A stretch of 64,000 bases of DNA from Streptomyces canus (GTDB taxonomy: Bacteria; Actinomycetota; Actinomycetes; Streptomycetales; Streptomycetaceae), in the NCBI RefSeq assembly GCF_030815415.1, contig NZ_JAUSWW010000001.1, positions 7,378,001 through 7,442,000 of the forward strand. The letters are read 5' to 3'. Made by a program: the position numbers and the translations under genes. The stretch's first letter is position 1. Each line of letters begins with the position of its first letter. Of the stretch, positions 15,771-24,348 are shown piece by piece. The notes under the pieces were generated by a model. That model ran no database searches. It was not told the DNA's origin and worked only from the letters and a program-made list of their open reading frames with translations.

Positions 15771-16403
15771 ATGGGTCAGCCGGTGGAACGCGAGTCAGGA
15801 GAAGCGGCACAGTCCGAGCTTCCGCCGGGACAGCGAATCCAACGCGGCTGGCCGGTCACGCACTACGGACCCGTCCCCAAGTTCCGCCCCGAACGCTGGG
15901 AGTTCCGCGTCTTCGGGGCCACCGCCGACGGCGAGAAGCGGTGCTGGAACCACGACGAGTTCACGGCTCTGCCGCATACCACCGTCCTGGCCGATCTGCA
16001 CTGCGTCACGAAGTTCAGCATGCTCGGCGCGGAGTGGGGCGGCGTCCCCGCCCGGACCATCCTGGACATCGCCCCGCCGGCTCCGGCCGTCACCCATGTG
16101 ATGGTGTGGGCCGAGTACGGCTTCAGCTCCAACCTGCGCCTCGCGGACTTCGCCGCCGAGCGCACGATCTTCGCCACCCACAAGGACGGCGAGCTGCTCA
16201 CCGCCGAGCACGGCTTCCCGCTCCGGCTGGTCGTTCCTCATCTGTACGCCTGGAAGGGGCCCAAATGGGTCCGCGGCGTCGAGTACATGACCGCCGACCG
16301 CCGTGGCTTCTGGGAGGAGCGCGGCTATCACAACATCGGCGACCCCTGGCGGGAGCAGCGCTACTCCTACCAGGAAGTGCCGGGGGACGGCCCGGACCTG
16401 TAG
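15771..16403 (+). CDS. Sulfite oxidase-like molybdopterin oxidoreductase domain protein
   Basis: The 210-residue protein is a single Moco-binding domain of the sulfite oxidase fold: DLHCVTKFSM contains the Cys that would coordinate molybdenum, followed by WGGVPARTILD, GFPLRLVVPHLYAWKGPKWVRGVEYM and a C-terminal WEERGYHNIGDPW. There is no dimerisation domain, haem domain or Tat signal, so it is a small cytosolic member. A -10-like CAGGAT lies 6 nt before the ATG, again possibly leaderless. It ends 3 nt from the convergent DUF4396 gene. Its substrate is unknown. Confidence 0.85.
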   Translation: MGQPVERESGEAAQSELPPGQRIQRGWPVTHYGPVPKFRPERWEFRVFGATADGEKRCWNHDEFTALPHTTVLADLHCVTKFSMLGAEWGGVPARTILDIAPPAPAVTHVMVWAEYGFSSNLRLADFAAERTIFATHKDGELLTAEHGFPLRLVVPHLYAWKGPKWVRGVEYMTADRRGFWEERGYHNIGDPWREQRYSYQEVPGDGPDL

Positions 16404-16406
16404 GGC

Positions 16407-16883
16407 TCAGTGGTGGTACTGGTGCACCACGGCGTGCCCCTTGCCCCGGCCGATCATCCACTTGTTGACCGGCGTGGTCGCGAAGAAGGCGATGACGAGC
16501 GAGATCGCCAGCGCGCCCCAGAACAGCAGGTCGCCCAGTTCCGCGTCCATCGCGCCGGGCCACAGGATGATCACGCCGTTGTCGACCAGTTCCATCACGG
16601 CGATCGACAGGGTGTCCGCGGCCAGTGCCACCTTGACGGCGTCCCGGAGGCCGAGGCCGGCCTTCAGGACACCGCGCAGGGTGAGTGAGTAGCCGAAGAA
16701 GAACGCGAGGACGATCGCCAGGATCGTGGTCGGCAGGTTCCCCCAGCCCAGTGCCGTCCCGATGACCATGCCCAGCACTTCGCCGATGGCACAGCCGGTG
16801 AGGCAGTGCAGGGTCGCCTGGACGGCCATGGACCAGCTGCTCGCCCGGTGGTGAACGTGTCCTGCGTGCGCCTCGTGCTGCAT
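16407..16883 (-). CDS. DUF4396 membrane protein with His-rich N-terminus
   Basis: The 158-residue protein begins with a histidine-rich segment (MQHEAHAGHVHHR), followed by four membrane segments: ATLHCLTGCAIGEVLGMVIG, TTILAIVLAFFFGYSLTL, VALAADTLSIAVMELVDNGVII and LLFWGALAISLVIAFFATTP. The HCLTGC and EVLGM residues are typical of DUF4396. It ends with GRGKGHAVVHQYHH, again histidine-rich. A CsoR-like palindrome lies just upstream, so I infer a copper-linked role (sensing, binding or transport). The frame is open to 16970, but that would run through the operator; ATG 16883 follows GGGGGC. Confidence 0.8.
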   Translation of the reverse strand: MQHEAHAGHVHHRASSWSMAVQATLHCLTGCAIGEVLGMVIGTALGWGNLPTTILAIVLAFFFGYSLTLRGVLKAGLGLRDAVKVALAADTLSIAVMELVDNGVIILWPGAMDAELGDLLFWGALAISLVIAFFATTPVNKWMIGRGKGHAVVHQYHH

Positions 16884-16931
16884 GGGTGCCCCCAATGTCA
16901 GGTAACGGTTCCTGCGTCTGGCAAGAACCGT

Positions 16932-16963
16932 ATACCCCCCAGGGGTATTCCCTAACGGGGTAT
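16932..16963 (-). promoter_or_regulatory. CsoR-like copper operator
   Basis: ATACCCC-CCA-GGGGTAT (16932-16948) is a perfect 7-bp inverted repeat of the CsoR type, with an extra GGGGTAT half-site at 16957-16963. It lies about 50 nt upstream of the DUF4396 start codon. Confidence 0.7.
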
Positions 16964-16974
16964 GCCGCAACGCG

Positions 16975-17838
16975 TCACGCGTCCCGGAGCTTCTTCAGCC
17001 GCTCCACGTCCGCCGCGTGCCCCTCCTTGCCGCCGGGCGTCTCGATGATCAGCGGTACGCCCTCGGTGGCGGGGTGGGTCATCAGCGCCCGGAACGGGTC
17101 CTCGCCGATATGGCCGGCGCCGATGTTCGCGTGCCGGTCCTTGTGGGCGCCGACCACGTCCTTGGAGTCGTTGGCGTGGATCAGCTTCAGACGGCCCTCG
17201 CCGACCGTGTCCACCAGCAGATCGAGGGTCTGGTGCATGCCGGAGGGGCCGGTCAGGTCGTGGCCGGCCGCGAAGATGTGGCAGGTGTCGAGGCAGACGC
17301 CCAGCTTGGGGTGGGCGTCAAGCGCCTCGAAGTACGGACCGAAGTCCCAGGTCCGCGAGCAGAGCGAGGCGCCTTGGCCGGCGGTCGACTCCAGCAGCAG
17401 ATACGGGTCGTCGTCGTGGGTGAGCTCGTCGAGCAGCGGCAGCAGGTACTCCCGGACCTGCTTGAGGGCGACGGACCGGTCCCGTCCGCCGGTCGCGCTG
17501 CCCGTGTGCACGACGACACCGAGCGCCCCGATCTCCCGCCCGCGCCGCAGCGAGTGCCGCAGGCTCTCCACCGACTTCTCCACCGTCGCCTCGGTGTGCG
17601 AGCCGAAGTTGATCAGATACGGGGCATGGACGTACGCCGGGATCGACTCCGCCGCGCACGCCGCACGGAACTCCTCGTCCTGCCGCGGGTTGCCGGTGGG
17701 TGTGGCCCAGCCCCGCGGGTTGGCGACGAAGACCTGCACGGTCTCGGCCGCGAGGTCACGGGCGTAGGACAGACCGACGGAGTTCAGACCGCCGGCCACG
17801 GGGACATGGCCGCCGACGGGGTTGCGCTGAGTCATCAC
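16975..17838 (-). CDS. nfo: Deoxyribonuclease IV / endonuclease IV (AP endonuclease)
   Basis: Cleaves DNA at abasic sites in base-excision repair. The 287 residues form a TIM barrel with tri-zinc residues visible in order: QVFVANPRGW, YVHAPYLINFGS (His), GVVVHTGSATG (His), LLLESTAGQG (Glu), GVCLDTCHIFAAG (Asp, His), KLIHANDSKDVVGAHKDRHANIGAGHIG (His, Asp, His) and PLIIETPGG (Glu). Start may be GTG 17838 or the adjacent ATG 17835. The gene lies between the PASTA kinase and the DUF4396 gene, all on the minus strand but probably transcribed separately. Confidence 0.93.
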   Translation of the reverse strand: MMTQRNPVGGHVPVAGGLNSVGLSYARDLAAETVQVFVANPRGWATPTGNPRQDEEFRAACAAESIPAYVHAPYLINFGSHTEATVEKSVESLRHSLRRGREIGALGVVVHTGSATGGRDRSVALKQVREYLLPLLDELTHDDDPYLLLESTAGQGASLCSRTWDFGPYFEALDAHPKLGVCLDTCHIFAAGHDLTGPSGMHQTLDLLVDTVGEGRLKLIHANDSKDVVGAHKDRHANIGAGHIGEDPFRALMTHPATEGVPLIIETPGGKEGHAADVERLKKLRDA

Positions 17839-17896
17839 CGGTCCAGGGTGTCACGCGGTGCGGGGCACCCTGTCGACGGATGGTGACCGGGCCCGC

Positions 17897-19816
17897 TCAG
17901 CGGATCTCGATGGTGATCGTCGATCCCTTGGGGGCGGTCTGGCCGCCCTCCACCGACTGGCCCTTGACGGTGTCGCCGAACAGCCCGAGGAGCCCGCGGT
18001 CCTCGTCGACCTCGAAGCCGGCCCCCTCCAGCTCGGCCTTCGCGTCGTCGACGCTGTCGCCGACCACGTCCGGGACCTCGACCAGCTCCGGGCCCTTGGA
18101 GATGGTCAGCGTCACCGTGTCGCCCTCGGCGGCCTCGCTGCCGTCCTGCGGGGTCTGCGCGGCGACCATGCCCTTGTCGTACTCGGAGTTGACCTGCTCG
18201 GAGGCGACCTTCACCTTCAGACCCGCCTCCGCCAGGTCCGCCTTCGCGTCCTCCAGGCTCTCGCCGGTGACGTCCGGGACGTCCACCGGGCTGCCCTTGC
18301 TGACGACCAGGGCGACCGCCGCGCCCGAGCGGAGCGTGGTGCCCGCCTCCGGGTCGGTGCTGATCACGAAGCCCTTGATGACGTCCTCGCTGAACGCGCG
18401 GGTCACCATGCCCGGTTCGAGGCCGTCACCCTTGAGCCGTGCCCGCGCCTTGTCGAGGCGGAGGCCCTTCAGGTCGCCCAGCTTCACGGTCTCGGGGCCC
18501 TTGGAGACGGTCAGCGTCACGGAGTCGTGGCTCCGGATGCGGGTGCCCACGGTCGGGTCCGAACCGATGACCCGGCCGCGCTTCACGGTGTCGCTGTACT
18601 CCTGCTTCACCTTGCCGACCTCGAGCCCGGCCTCCTCCAGCCGGTCCCGGGCCTGCGTCTCGGTCTTGTCGATCAGCGCCGGGACCTTGGTGAACTGGCC
18701 GGAGTTGATGTACCAGACGCCGGCTCCGACACCGAGGATCAGCAGCAGGGCGACGACGATCGCGAGCGGCCCGCGCGGGGGTCCCGAACGGCGCCGGGGC
18801 GGCGGGGGCGGCGGGGACTCGAACCGGCTCGTGTGGTGGAGCGCGGTCCCGTCCTCGTTGACCGGCAGCGGCCGCGGCACCGTCAAAGAGCGCGGGATCA
18901 CGCTGGTGCGGTCCTCGGCGCCACTGTGCGCGACGGACAGTGCCTGCGGCGGCACCAGGTCCAGCTGCTCCTCGCTGAGCGCGCCACGGGCCGCGCGGGC
19001 GTGCGCGAGCAGCGCCACCGCGTCGTACGGGCGGATGTCCGGGGTGCGGGCGGTCGCCGAGGCGACCAGCTCGTCCAGCTCGAACGCCAGCCCCGGCACG
19101 ATGCCCGAGGGCGGCGGGACGTCCTCGTGGAGGTGCTTGTAGAGCACCACGGCGGGGGAGTCCCCGTCGTGAGGCTTCTCACCGGTCAGCATCTCGTACA
19201 GCACGACACCGCACGCGTACACGTCGACGCGGGGGTCGGCCGTGCCGCTCTCGATCTGCTCCGGCGCGAGATACGAGACCGTGCCGAGCACGGTGCCCGT
19301 GGTGTTGGTGACGGTGTCGACGGATCGGACGAGCCCGAAGTCGGCCACCTTGACCCGGCCGTCGTCCCCGATCAGCACGTTCTCGGGCTTCATGTCCCGG
19401 TGTACGAACCCCGCGCGGTGCGCGGCGCCGAGCGCGGCGAGGACCGGCTCCAGGATGTCGAGCGCGGCCCGCGGCTGCAGCGCGCCACGGTCGCGCAGCA
19501 CGTCACGCAGGGTGCAGCCCGCCACGTACTCCATGGCGAGATAGACGTACGACCCGTCGGTGCCCTGGTCGAAGACCTGCACCACATTGGGGTGGGCGAG
19601 CCGGGCGACGGACTTGGCCTCGCGGATGAACCGGTCGACGAACGTGACGTCGGCGGCGAGGCCCGGGTGCATCACCTTCAGCGCGAGCACGCGGTCGAGG
19701 CGGGTGTCCACGGCCCGGTAGACCGTGGCCATCCCGCCGACCGCGATCCGCGCGTCCACGCGATAGCGGCCGTCGAGCACCTGCCCGACCAGAGGGTCCT
19801 GAAGGGTCGTATCCAC
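17897..19816 (-). CDS. PASTA-domain Ser/Thr protein kinase
   Basis: The 639-residue kinase has an N-terminal Hanks-type domain (GGMATVY glycine loop, ALKVM lysine, HRDMKPENV catalytic loop, DFGL, APEQ), a juxtamembrane basic/proline-rich region, one membrane helix (LAIVVALLLILGVGAGVWYI) and four extracellular PASTA repeats (each ending in a V-T-L-T-V/I-S-K-G type strand). PASTA repeats bind muropeptides or lipid II in related kinases, linking it to wall synthesis. GTG 19816 has a -10-like TACACT 7 nt upstream and no RBS, so is probably leaderless. An Rv2175c-type protein, the partner of PknL in mycobacteria, is encoded 4 kb away. Confidence 0.92.
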   Translation of the reverse strand: MDTTLQDPLVGQVLDGRYRVDARIAVGGMATVYRAVDTRLDRVLALKVMHPGLAADVTFVDRFIREAKSVARLAHPNVVQVFDQGTDGSYVYLAMEYVAGCTLRDVLRDRGALQPRAALDILEPVLAALGAAHRAGFVHRDMKPENVLIGDDGRVKVADFGLVRSVDTVTNTTGTVLGTVSYLAPEQIESGTADPRVDVYACGVVLYEMLTGEKPHDGDSPAVVLYKHLHEDVPPPSGIVPGLAFELDELVASATARTPDIRPYDAVALLAHARAARGALSEEQLDLVPPQALSVAHSGAEDRTSVIPRSLTVPRPLPVNEDGTALHHTSRFESPPPPPPRRRSGPPRGPLAIVVALLLILGVGAGVWYINSGQFTKVPALIDKTETQARDRLEEAGLEVGKVKQEYSDTVKRGRVIGSDPTVGTRIRSHDSVTLTVSKGPETVKLGDLKGLRLDKARARLKGDGLEPGMVTRAFSEDVIKGFVISTDPEAGTTLRSGAAVALVVSKGSPVDVPDVTGESLEDAKADLAEAGLKVKVASEQVNSEYDKGMVAAQTPQDGSEAAEGDTVTLTISKGPELVEVPDVVGDSVDDAKAELEGAGFEVDEDRGLLGLFGDTVKGQSVEGGQTAPKGSTITIEIR

Positions 19817-19934
19817 GCAGGTGAGTGTACGAGCCGCGACTGACAGGGCCGCGGGTTCGGGCGAGATCGGGGCGGGACTGAAGCCGTCCTGTGACGGACG
19901 TCGCAACGAATTCCGGCCTGCGTCGAACGTACGT

Positions 19935-20729
19935 TCAGAATGCGGGACGTTCGGGATCCAGCCGCGCCAACCCCTCCCTGGGGGACGAGGCTTCGGCGAA
20001 ATGCCGCTTGGGGATGCGCCCCGCCCGGTACGCCAGCCGGCCCGCCTCTACCGCGTGCCGCATCGCGTGCGCCATCAGCTCCGGCTCCCGGGCCCGTGTC
20101 ACCGCCGAGGCGAGCATCACACCCGCGCACCCCAGCTCCATCGCGAGCGCCGCGTCCGACGCCGTACCGGCCCCCGCGTCCAGGATCACCGGCACGCGCG
20201 CGTGCTCGACGATCAGCTGGAAGTTGTGCGGGTTGCGGATCCCGAGCCCGGAGCCGATCGGGGAGCCCAGCGGCATGATCGCCGCGCAGCCCACGTCCTC
20301 CAGCTTCCGCGCGAGGACCGGGTCGTCGTTGGTGTACGGCAGCACCGTGAAACCGTCGTCGACCAGCGTCTCCGCGGCGTCCAGGAGCTCGATGGGGTCC
20401 GGCAGCAGGGTGCGCTCGTCGGCGATGACCTCCAGCTTGACCAGATCGGTGCCGAGCGCCTCGCGCGCGAGGCGGGCCGTCAGCACGGCCTCGCCCGCGG
20501 TGAAGCAGCCCGCGGTATTGGGCAGCACCTCGATGCCGAGCCCGGTCAGCACGGACAGGACCGAGCCGTGCACCGTCGGATCCACCCGCCGCATCGCGAC
20601 CGTGGTCAGCTCGGTGCCGGAGGCGATCAGCGCCCGCTCCAGCACATCCGGGCTGGGCGCGCCGCCGGTGCCCATGATCAGACGGGAGGAGAAGGTCCTG
20701 CCGCCGAGGACGAAGGGATCGTCGGCCAT
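19935..20729 (-). CDS. thiG: Thiazole synthase
   Basis: ThiG makes the thiazole phosphate moiety of thiamine from deoxyxylulose phosphate, dehydroglycine and ThiS thiocarboxylate. The 264 residues include MGTGGAPS, the Schiff-base lysine in LVKLEVI, and the phosphate-binding PLGSPIGSGLGI and VILDAGAGTASDAA loops. It follows thiS with a 3-nt gap, within the thiO-thiS-thiG operon under the TPP riboswitch. A GAACGTACGTTC palindrome overlaps its stop. Confidence 0.96.
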   Translation of the reverse strand: MADDPFVLGGRTFSSRLIMGTGGAPSPDVLERALIASGTELTTVAMRRVDPTVHGSVLSVLTGLGIEVLPNTAGCFTAGEAVLTARLAREALGTDLVKLEVIADERTLLPDPIELLDAAETLVDDGFTVLPYTNDDPVLARKLEDVGCAAIMPLGSPIGSGLGIRNPHNFQLIVEHARVPVILDAGAGTASDAALAMELGCAGVMLASAVTRAREPELMAHAMRHAVEAGRLAYRAGRIPKRHFAEASSPREGLARLDPERPAF

Positions 20730-20732
20730 GGG

Positions 20733-20933
20733 TCAGCCTCCTTGGACGGCGGTGAGGACCTCGACGCGGTCTCCCTCGCACAGGGGCGTCGAGGGCCATT
20801 GTCCGCGCGGGACGACGGTTTCGTTGAGGGCCGCGGCCACTCCGGCGGGGGCCGGGGCGAGGGCTCGCACGACGGTGTCGAGAGCCGTGCCGGGAGCGAT
20901 CTGTCGCGGCTCTCCGTTGACGGAGATGTTCAT
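20733..20933 (-). CDS. thiS: Sulfur carrier protein ThiS
   Basis: The 66-residue ubiquitin-like protein begins MNISVNGEPRQIAPG and ends in the required Gly-Gly (VQGG), which is thiocarboxylated to donate sulfur to ThiG. Its ATG overlaps the thiO stop (ATGA), so translation is coupled. Confidence 0.95.
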   Translation of the reverse strand: MNISVNGEPRQIAPGTALDTVVRALAPAPAGVAAALNETVVPRGQWPSTPLCEGDRVEVLTAVQGG

Positions 20934-22084
20934 GCGGGCAGCTCCGTGAAGGTGAAACGCCGGGGGGTGAAGGGGCGGACCTCGTCCGGCAGTTCACCCG
21001 TGGTCAGTACATCGGCCATCGCGTCGCCAGTGACCGGCGCGAGCAGCACACCGTTGCGATAGTGGCCGGTCGCCAGGAGCAGCCCCGGGAGCTCGGTCGG
21101 TCCGAGCAGCGGAGCGTTGTCGGGGGAACCGGGGCGCAGTCCCGCGCGGGTCTCCGTGAGCGGCAGCTCCGTGATGCCGGGCACCAGCTCATGGGCGTCG
21201 CGCAGCAGCTCGTACACCCCGCCCGCGGTCACCGAGGTGTCCCAGCCCTGCTCCTCGCTGGTCGCCCCGATCACCAGCTCGCCGTTCTCGCGCGGCACCA
21301 GATAGACCTGGCTGCCACGGACCACGGCCCGCACGGTCCGGTTCAGGAAGGGCGCGTACCGCTGCGGCACGGTCAGCCGCAGCACCTGCCCCTTCACGGG
21401 CCGCACCGGCGGCAGCACCTCGGCGGGGACACCGGCGAGCCGCCCGCTCAGACTGCCGGCGGCGAGCACCACCTGGGCCGCGCCCAGCCGGGTGCCGTCG
21501 GTGGCCGTGATGCCGGCGGCCCGGTCCCCCACGAGGTCCAGGCGCTCGGCCCACAGGCGGTGGAAGACCACGCCCGCTCGCTCGCAGGCGTCCAGCAGCG
21601 CCTTGATCAGCCGCCGGGGGTCGATCTGGTGGTCGCCGTCGACCCGCAGCCCGCCGCGCACCCCCGGTGCGAGCATCGGCTCCAGGCGCCGACACTCCCG
21701 CCCGGACAGCCACTCCGAGTCCAGGCCCGACTCCTGCTGCAGGGCGTGCAGTTCCCGCAGATGGGCACGGTCGTCGGCGTCCAGCGCGACGGCGAGCGTG
21801 CCGCAGCGGCGGTAGCCCAGGTCGTGGCCGGTCAGCTCGGTGAGCTCGGCCGCGAACTCCGGATAGCGGCGGGCCGAGGCCAGGTTCAGGCCCAGCAGGG
21901 TCTGCTCGCCGTAGTGCAGTTCCGTGACGGCGGCCAGCATCCCGGCGGCCACCTGGGCGGCCCCGCCGCCCGGTTCGGGATCGACGACGGCCGTGGCGAA
22001 ACCGCGCTGCGCGGCCCGCCAGGCCGTGACGAGGCCGATGATTCCGCCCCCGACGACGAGGACGTCTGACGTACGTGAGGACAT
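20930..22084 (-). CDS. thiO: Glycine oxidase ThiO
   Basis: This FAD enzyme oxidises glycine to dehydroglycine (iminoacetate), used by ThiG. The 384 residues have the dinucleotide-binding motif VVGGGIIGLVTAWRAA at residues 10-25, QVAAGMLA, and the C-terminal FAD contact LLLATGHYRNGVLLAP typical of ThiO/DadA-family oxidases. It is the first gene of the thiOSG operon; the TPP riboswitch occupies its leader. Confidence 0.94.
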   Translation of the reverse strand: MSSRTSDVLVVGGGIIGLVTAWRAAQRGFATAVVDPEPGGGAAQVAAGMLAAVTELHYGEQTLLGLNLASARRYPEFAAELTELTGHDLGYRRCGTLAVALDADDRAHLRELHALQQESGLDSEWLSGRECRRLEPMLAPGVRGGLRVDGDHQIDPRRLIKALLDACERAGVVFHRLWAERLDLVGDRAAGITATDGTRLGAAQVVLAAGSLSGRLAGVPAEVLPPVRPVKGQVLRLTVPQRYAPFLNRTVRAVVRGSQVYLVPRENGELVIGATSEEQGWDTSVTAGGVYELLRDAHELVPGITELPLTETRAGLRPGSPDNAPLLGPTELPGLLLATGHYRNGVLLAPVTGDAMADVLTTGELPDEVRPFTPRRFTFTELPA

Positions 22085-22093
22085 GGGCGTCCA

Positions 22094-22190
22094 GCCCCTC
22101 CCTTCGCCGGCATGACCCGGATCAGGTTCGTACGGTCGGAGGCCGCCAGCCTCCCTCTCAGCCCGGTGCGTCCGGGCTCCCGCGAGTGCT
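22094..22190 (-). ncRNA. TPP riboswitch (THI element)
   Basis: The minus-strand leader of thiO has the two conserved THI blocks, GGGCTGAGAGGGAGGC and ACCTGATCCGGGTCATGCCGG, then CGAAGGGAGGGGCTGG just before the ATG. The last part includes the likely RBS, so TPP probably blocks translation. Confidence 0.95.
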
Positions 22191-22245
22191 CTACGTTGGC
22201 CACCCTAGCTCTTGGTCTTTCGCTTGTGTAAGGGAGCCCGCTGCC

Positions 22246-22596
22246 ATGGCCCGCTCGCTGGACGGCCTCGTCCTCGCCCCCGTCGCCGACCAGTCCCCAG
22301 GTCAGGTGGGTACCCGCACCCGGTTCGCGTACCACGAGAAGAGCGGCGAGATCTGGGCCGAGTACGCGGGCGGCGACGTGGTGCGCGGGCATCTGGTGGG
22401 CACCCGCGAAGGTGACCGGCTCGACTTCCGGTACGTCCAGCTCAAGCACGACGGGACGACCTCGTCGGGGCACTGCGTGTCCACGGTCGTCGAACTGCCG
22501 GACGGGCGGGTGCGGCTGGAGGAGAGCTGGGCGTGGGAGTCGCAGCCGGGCAGCGGGACGAGCGTTGTGGAGCAGGTCACGGTGCATGACCGCTGA
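22246..22596 (+). CDS. Small conserved protein (often annotated N-acetylglutamate synthase-like)
   Basis: The 116-residue protein consists of repeated beta strands: LDGLVLAPV, GTRTRFAYHEKSGEIWAEYAGGDVVRGHLVGTREGDRLDFRYVQL and SGHCVSTVVELPDGRVRLEESWAWES. Homologues in Bacillus and Streptomyces are often called n-acetylglutamate synthase, without experimental basis that I know of; no GNAT fold is evident. AAGGGAG precedes the ATG. It is divergent from the thi operon. Function unknown. Confidence 0.7.
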   Translation: MARSLDGLVLAPVADQSPGQVGTRTRFAYHEKSGEIWAEYAGGDVVRGHLVGTREGDRLDFRYVQLKHDGTTSSGHCVSTVVELPDGRVRLEESWAWESQPGSGTSVVEQVTVHDR

Positions 22597-22622
22597 CTGA
22601 CAAATTGTCAGTTGTCTATGGT
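22593..22622 (+). promoter_or_regulatory. Promoter with palindromic operator between -35 and -10
   Basis: CTGACT (22593-22598) and TATGGT (22617-22622) are 18 nt apart; between them lies ACTGACAA-A-TTGTCAGT (22596-22612), a perfect 8+1+8 palindrome. This position is typical for a repressor site. The start codon of the oxidoreductase is 6 nt after TATGGT. Confidence 0.55.
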
Positions 22623-22628
22623 GATCCG

Positions 22629-23846
22629 GTGAGCGAGCAGACGGAGCAGTCTCAGCGGCGCGTGGTCGTGGTCGGCGCGGGCATGGCCGGCGTACAGACC
22701 GCGGTGGCCCTGCGCGAACAGGGTTTCACCGGCACCGTGACCCTCATCGGCGCGGAGCCGCATCAGCCGTACGACCGGCCGCCGCTGTCGAAGGCCGTAC
22801 TGCTCGGCAAGGCCGAGGGCTCCGCCTTCGACGTCGACTTCGAGGCGCTCGGCATCGACCTGGAACTGGGCCGCGAGGTGCTGGGCGTCCGCCCCGCCGA
22901 GCACGAACTGGACACCGAGTGCGGGCCCGTGCCGTACGACGTCCTGGTCCTCGCCACCGGTGCCGAACCGATCCGGCTGCCGGGCGCGGAGGGTGTTCCC
23001 GGCGTGCATCTGCTGCGCACCCTCGACGACGCCGAGCGGCTGCGGCCCGTTCTCGCCCGGCAGCACGACATCGTGGTGGTCGGCGCGGGCTGGATCGGCG
23101 CCGAGTTCGCCACCGCCGCGCGCGAGGCGGGCTGCGCGGTGACGGTCGTGGAGGCCGCCGAACGGCCGCTCGCGGGGGCGCTGCCCGCGGAGGTGGCCGC
23201 GCCGATGTCGTCGTGGTACGCCGACGCCGGTGCCGTGCTGCGCACCCACGCGCGCGTGGAGCGGGTGCGGCCCGGCGAGGTCCTCCTGGACGACGGCACC
23301 CGGCTGCCCGCGGACGCCGTCGTGGTCGGCATCGGCGCCCGCCCCGCCACGGTCTGGCTGGCCGGCTCGGGCATCGAACTCGGCGCGCACGGCGAGGTCG
23401 TGGCCGACGACCACCTGCGCACCTCCGCGCCGGACGTCTACGCGGTCGGCGACTGCGCGTCCTTCCCCTCGGGACGGTACGGCGAGCGGCTGCTGGTCCA
23501 CCACTGGGACAACGCCCTCCAGGGTCCGCGGACGGTGGCGGCCAACATCATCGCCGAGACGCCCGCGGTCTACGACCCCGTGCCGTACTTCTGGTCCGAG
23601 CAGTTCGGCCGCTTCGTGCAGTACGTCGGCCACCACACCTCCGCCGACACGGTCCTGTGGCGCGGCGACCCGTCCGGCCCGGCCTGGACGGTCTGCTGGC
23701 TGCGGGAGAACCGCCTCATCGCCCTGCTGGCGGTGGGCCGGCCCCGGGACCTGGCACAGGGACGGCGGCTGATCGAGGCGGGACCGGAGCTGGACCCGGA
23801 GCTGCTGGCGGACCCGGCGAGGCCGCTGAAGGCGGCGACGGCGTAG
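22629..23846 (+). CDS. NAD(P)/FAD-dependent oxidoreductase, ferredoxin-reductase type
   Basis: The 405-residue flavoprotein has an FAD motif VVVGAGMAGVQTAVALREQG at the N-terminus, the YDRPPLSK motif of ferredoxin reductases of Rieske oxygenase systems, an NAD(P) motif VVVGAGWIGAEFA near residue 155, and AVGDCASFP near residue 275; the reductase C-terminal domain follows. Its electron acceptor is unknown, and no ferredoxin or oxygenase gene is adjacent. GTG 22629 lies 6 nt after a -10-like TATGGT, with a palindromic operator upstream, so I infer a leaderless, repressor-controlled gene. Confidence 0.85.
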   Translation: MSEQTEQSQRRVVVVGAGMAGVQTAVALREQGFTGTVTLIGAEPHQPYDRPPLSKAVLLGKAEGSAFDVDFEALGIDLELGREVLGVRPAEHELDTECGPVPYDVLVLATGAEPIRLPGAEGVPGVHLLRTLDDAERLRPVLARQHDIVVVGAGWIGAEFATAAREAGCAVTVVEAAERPLAGALPAEVAAPMSSWYADAGAVLRTHARVERVRPGEVLLDDGTRLPADAVVVGIGARPATVWLAGSGIELGAHGEVVADDHLRTSAPDVYAVGDCASFPSGRYGERLLVHHWDNALQGPRTVAANIIAETPAVYDPVPYFWSEQFGRFVQYVGHHTSADTVLWRGDPSGPAWTVCWLRENRLIALLAVGRPRDLAQGRRLIEAGPELDPELLADPARPLKAATA

Positions 23847-23911
23847 TCCGAAAGCCCAGGTCGCAGGGGTCTGGTTTCCGACTGTCAGTGCGGGATGGCA
23901 GGCTTGATGCC

Positions 23912-24283
23912 GTGACCGAGATTGACGCAAAGATCGATGCTCTCGTCCCCGCCTGGCTCACCCTCCCCGACATCGCGGAAATCCTCGATATCGAGGTGAC
24001 GCGTGTGCGGCAGCTGGTCAGGGACGGCCAGCTCATCGCCGTACGCCGTGGTGAGAACCGCGCACTGCACGTCCCCGCCGCCTTCATCGACGGGGTCGAG
24101 CAGAAGGTCGTCAAGGGCCTCGCCGGGACCCTGACGCTCCTGAGGGACGACGGCTTCTCCGACGAAGAGATGCTGGAGTGGCTCTTCACTCCCGACGACA
24201 GCCTGCCCGGGACCCCTGCCCAGGCGCTGAGCGAGAACCGCGGCACGGAGGTGAAGCGCAGGGCCCAGGCGCTCGCCGTCTGA
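23912..24283 (+). CDS. Rv2175c-family helix-turn-helix DNA-binding protein
   Basis: The 123-residue protein has a winged HTH near residues 12-50 (WLTLPDIAEILDIEVTRVRQLVRDGQLIAVRRGENR) and a C-terminal helical domain (GLAGTLTLLRDDGFSDEEMLEWLF), the layout of Rv2175c, which is phosphorylated by PknL in M. tuberculosis. A PASTA kinase gene is nearby, so the regulator-kinase link may be conserved (inference). GTG 23912 has CAGGCT 7 nt upstream and no RBS. A terminator follows. Confidence 0.85.
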   Translation: MTEIDAKIDALVPAWLTLPDIAEILDIEVTRVRQLVRDGQLIAVRRGENRALHVPAAFIDGVEQKVVKGLAGTLTLLRDDGFSDEEMLEWLFTPDDSLPGTPAQALSENRGTEVKRRAQALAV

Positions 24284-24314
24284 CCCGGGACCGCCGAACC
24301 GGACGTGTCCCACA

Positions 24315-24348
24315 CCTGGCGACGATGACCTGCGGGTCCGTCGCCAGG
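24315..24348 (+). terminator. Terminator after the Rv2175c-like gene
   Basis: CCTGGCGACG (24315-24324) pairs with CGTCGCCAGG (24339-24348), with an inner GACC/GGTC stem and a TGCG loop; outer CCCAC/GTGGG also pairs. Confidence 0.8.

Noticed and set aside
19925..19936. GAACGTACGTTC palindrome at the thiG stop
   Set aside because: A 12-bp palindrome without loop cannot form a terminator hairpin and no regulator is known to me; left as chance.
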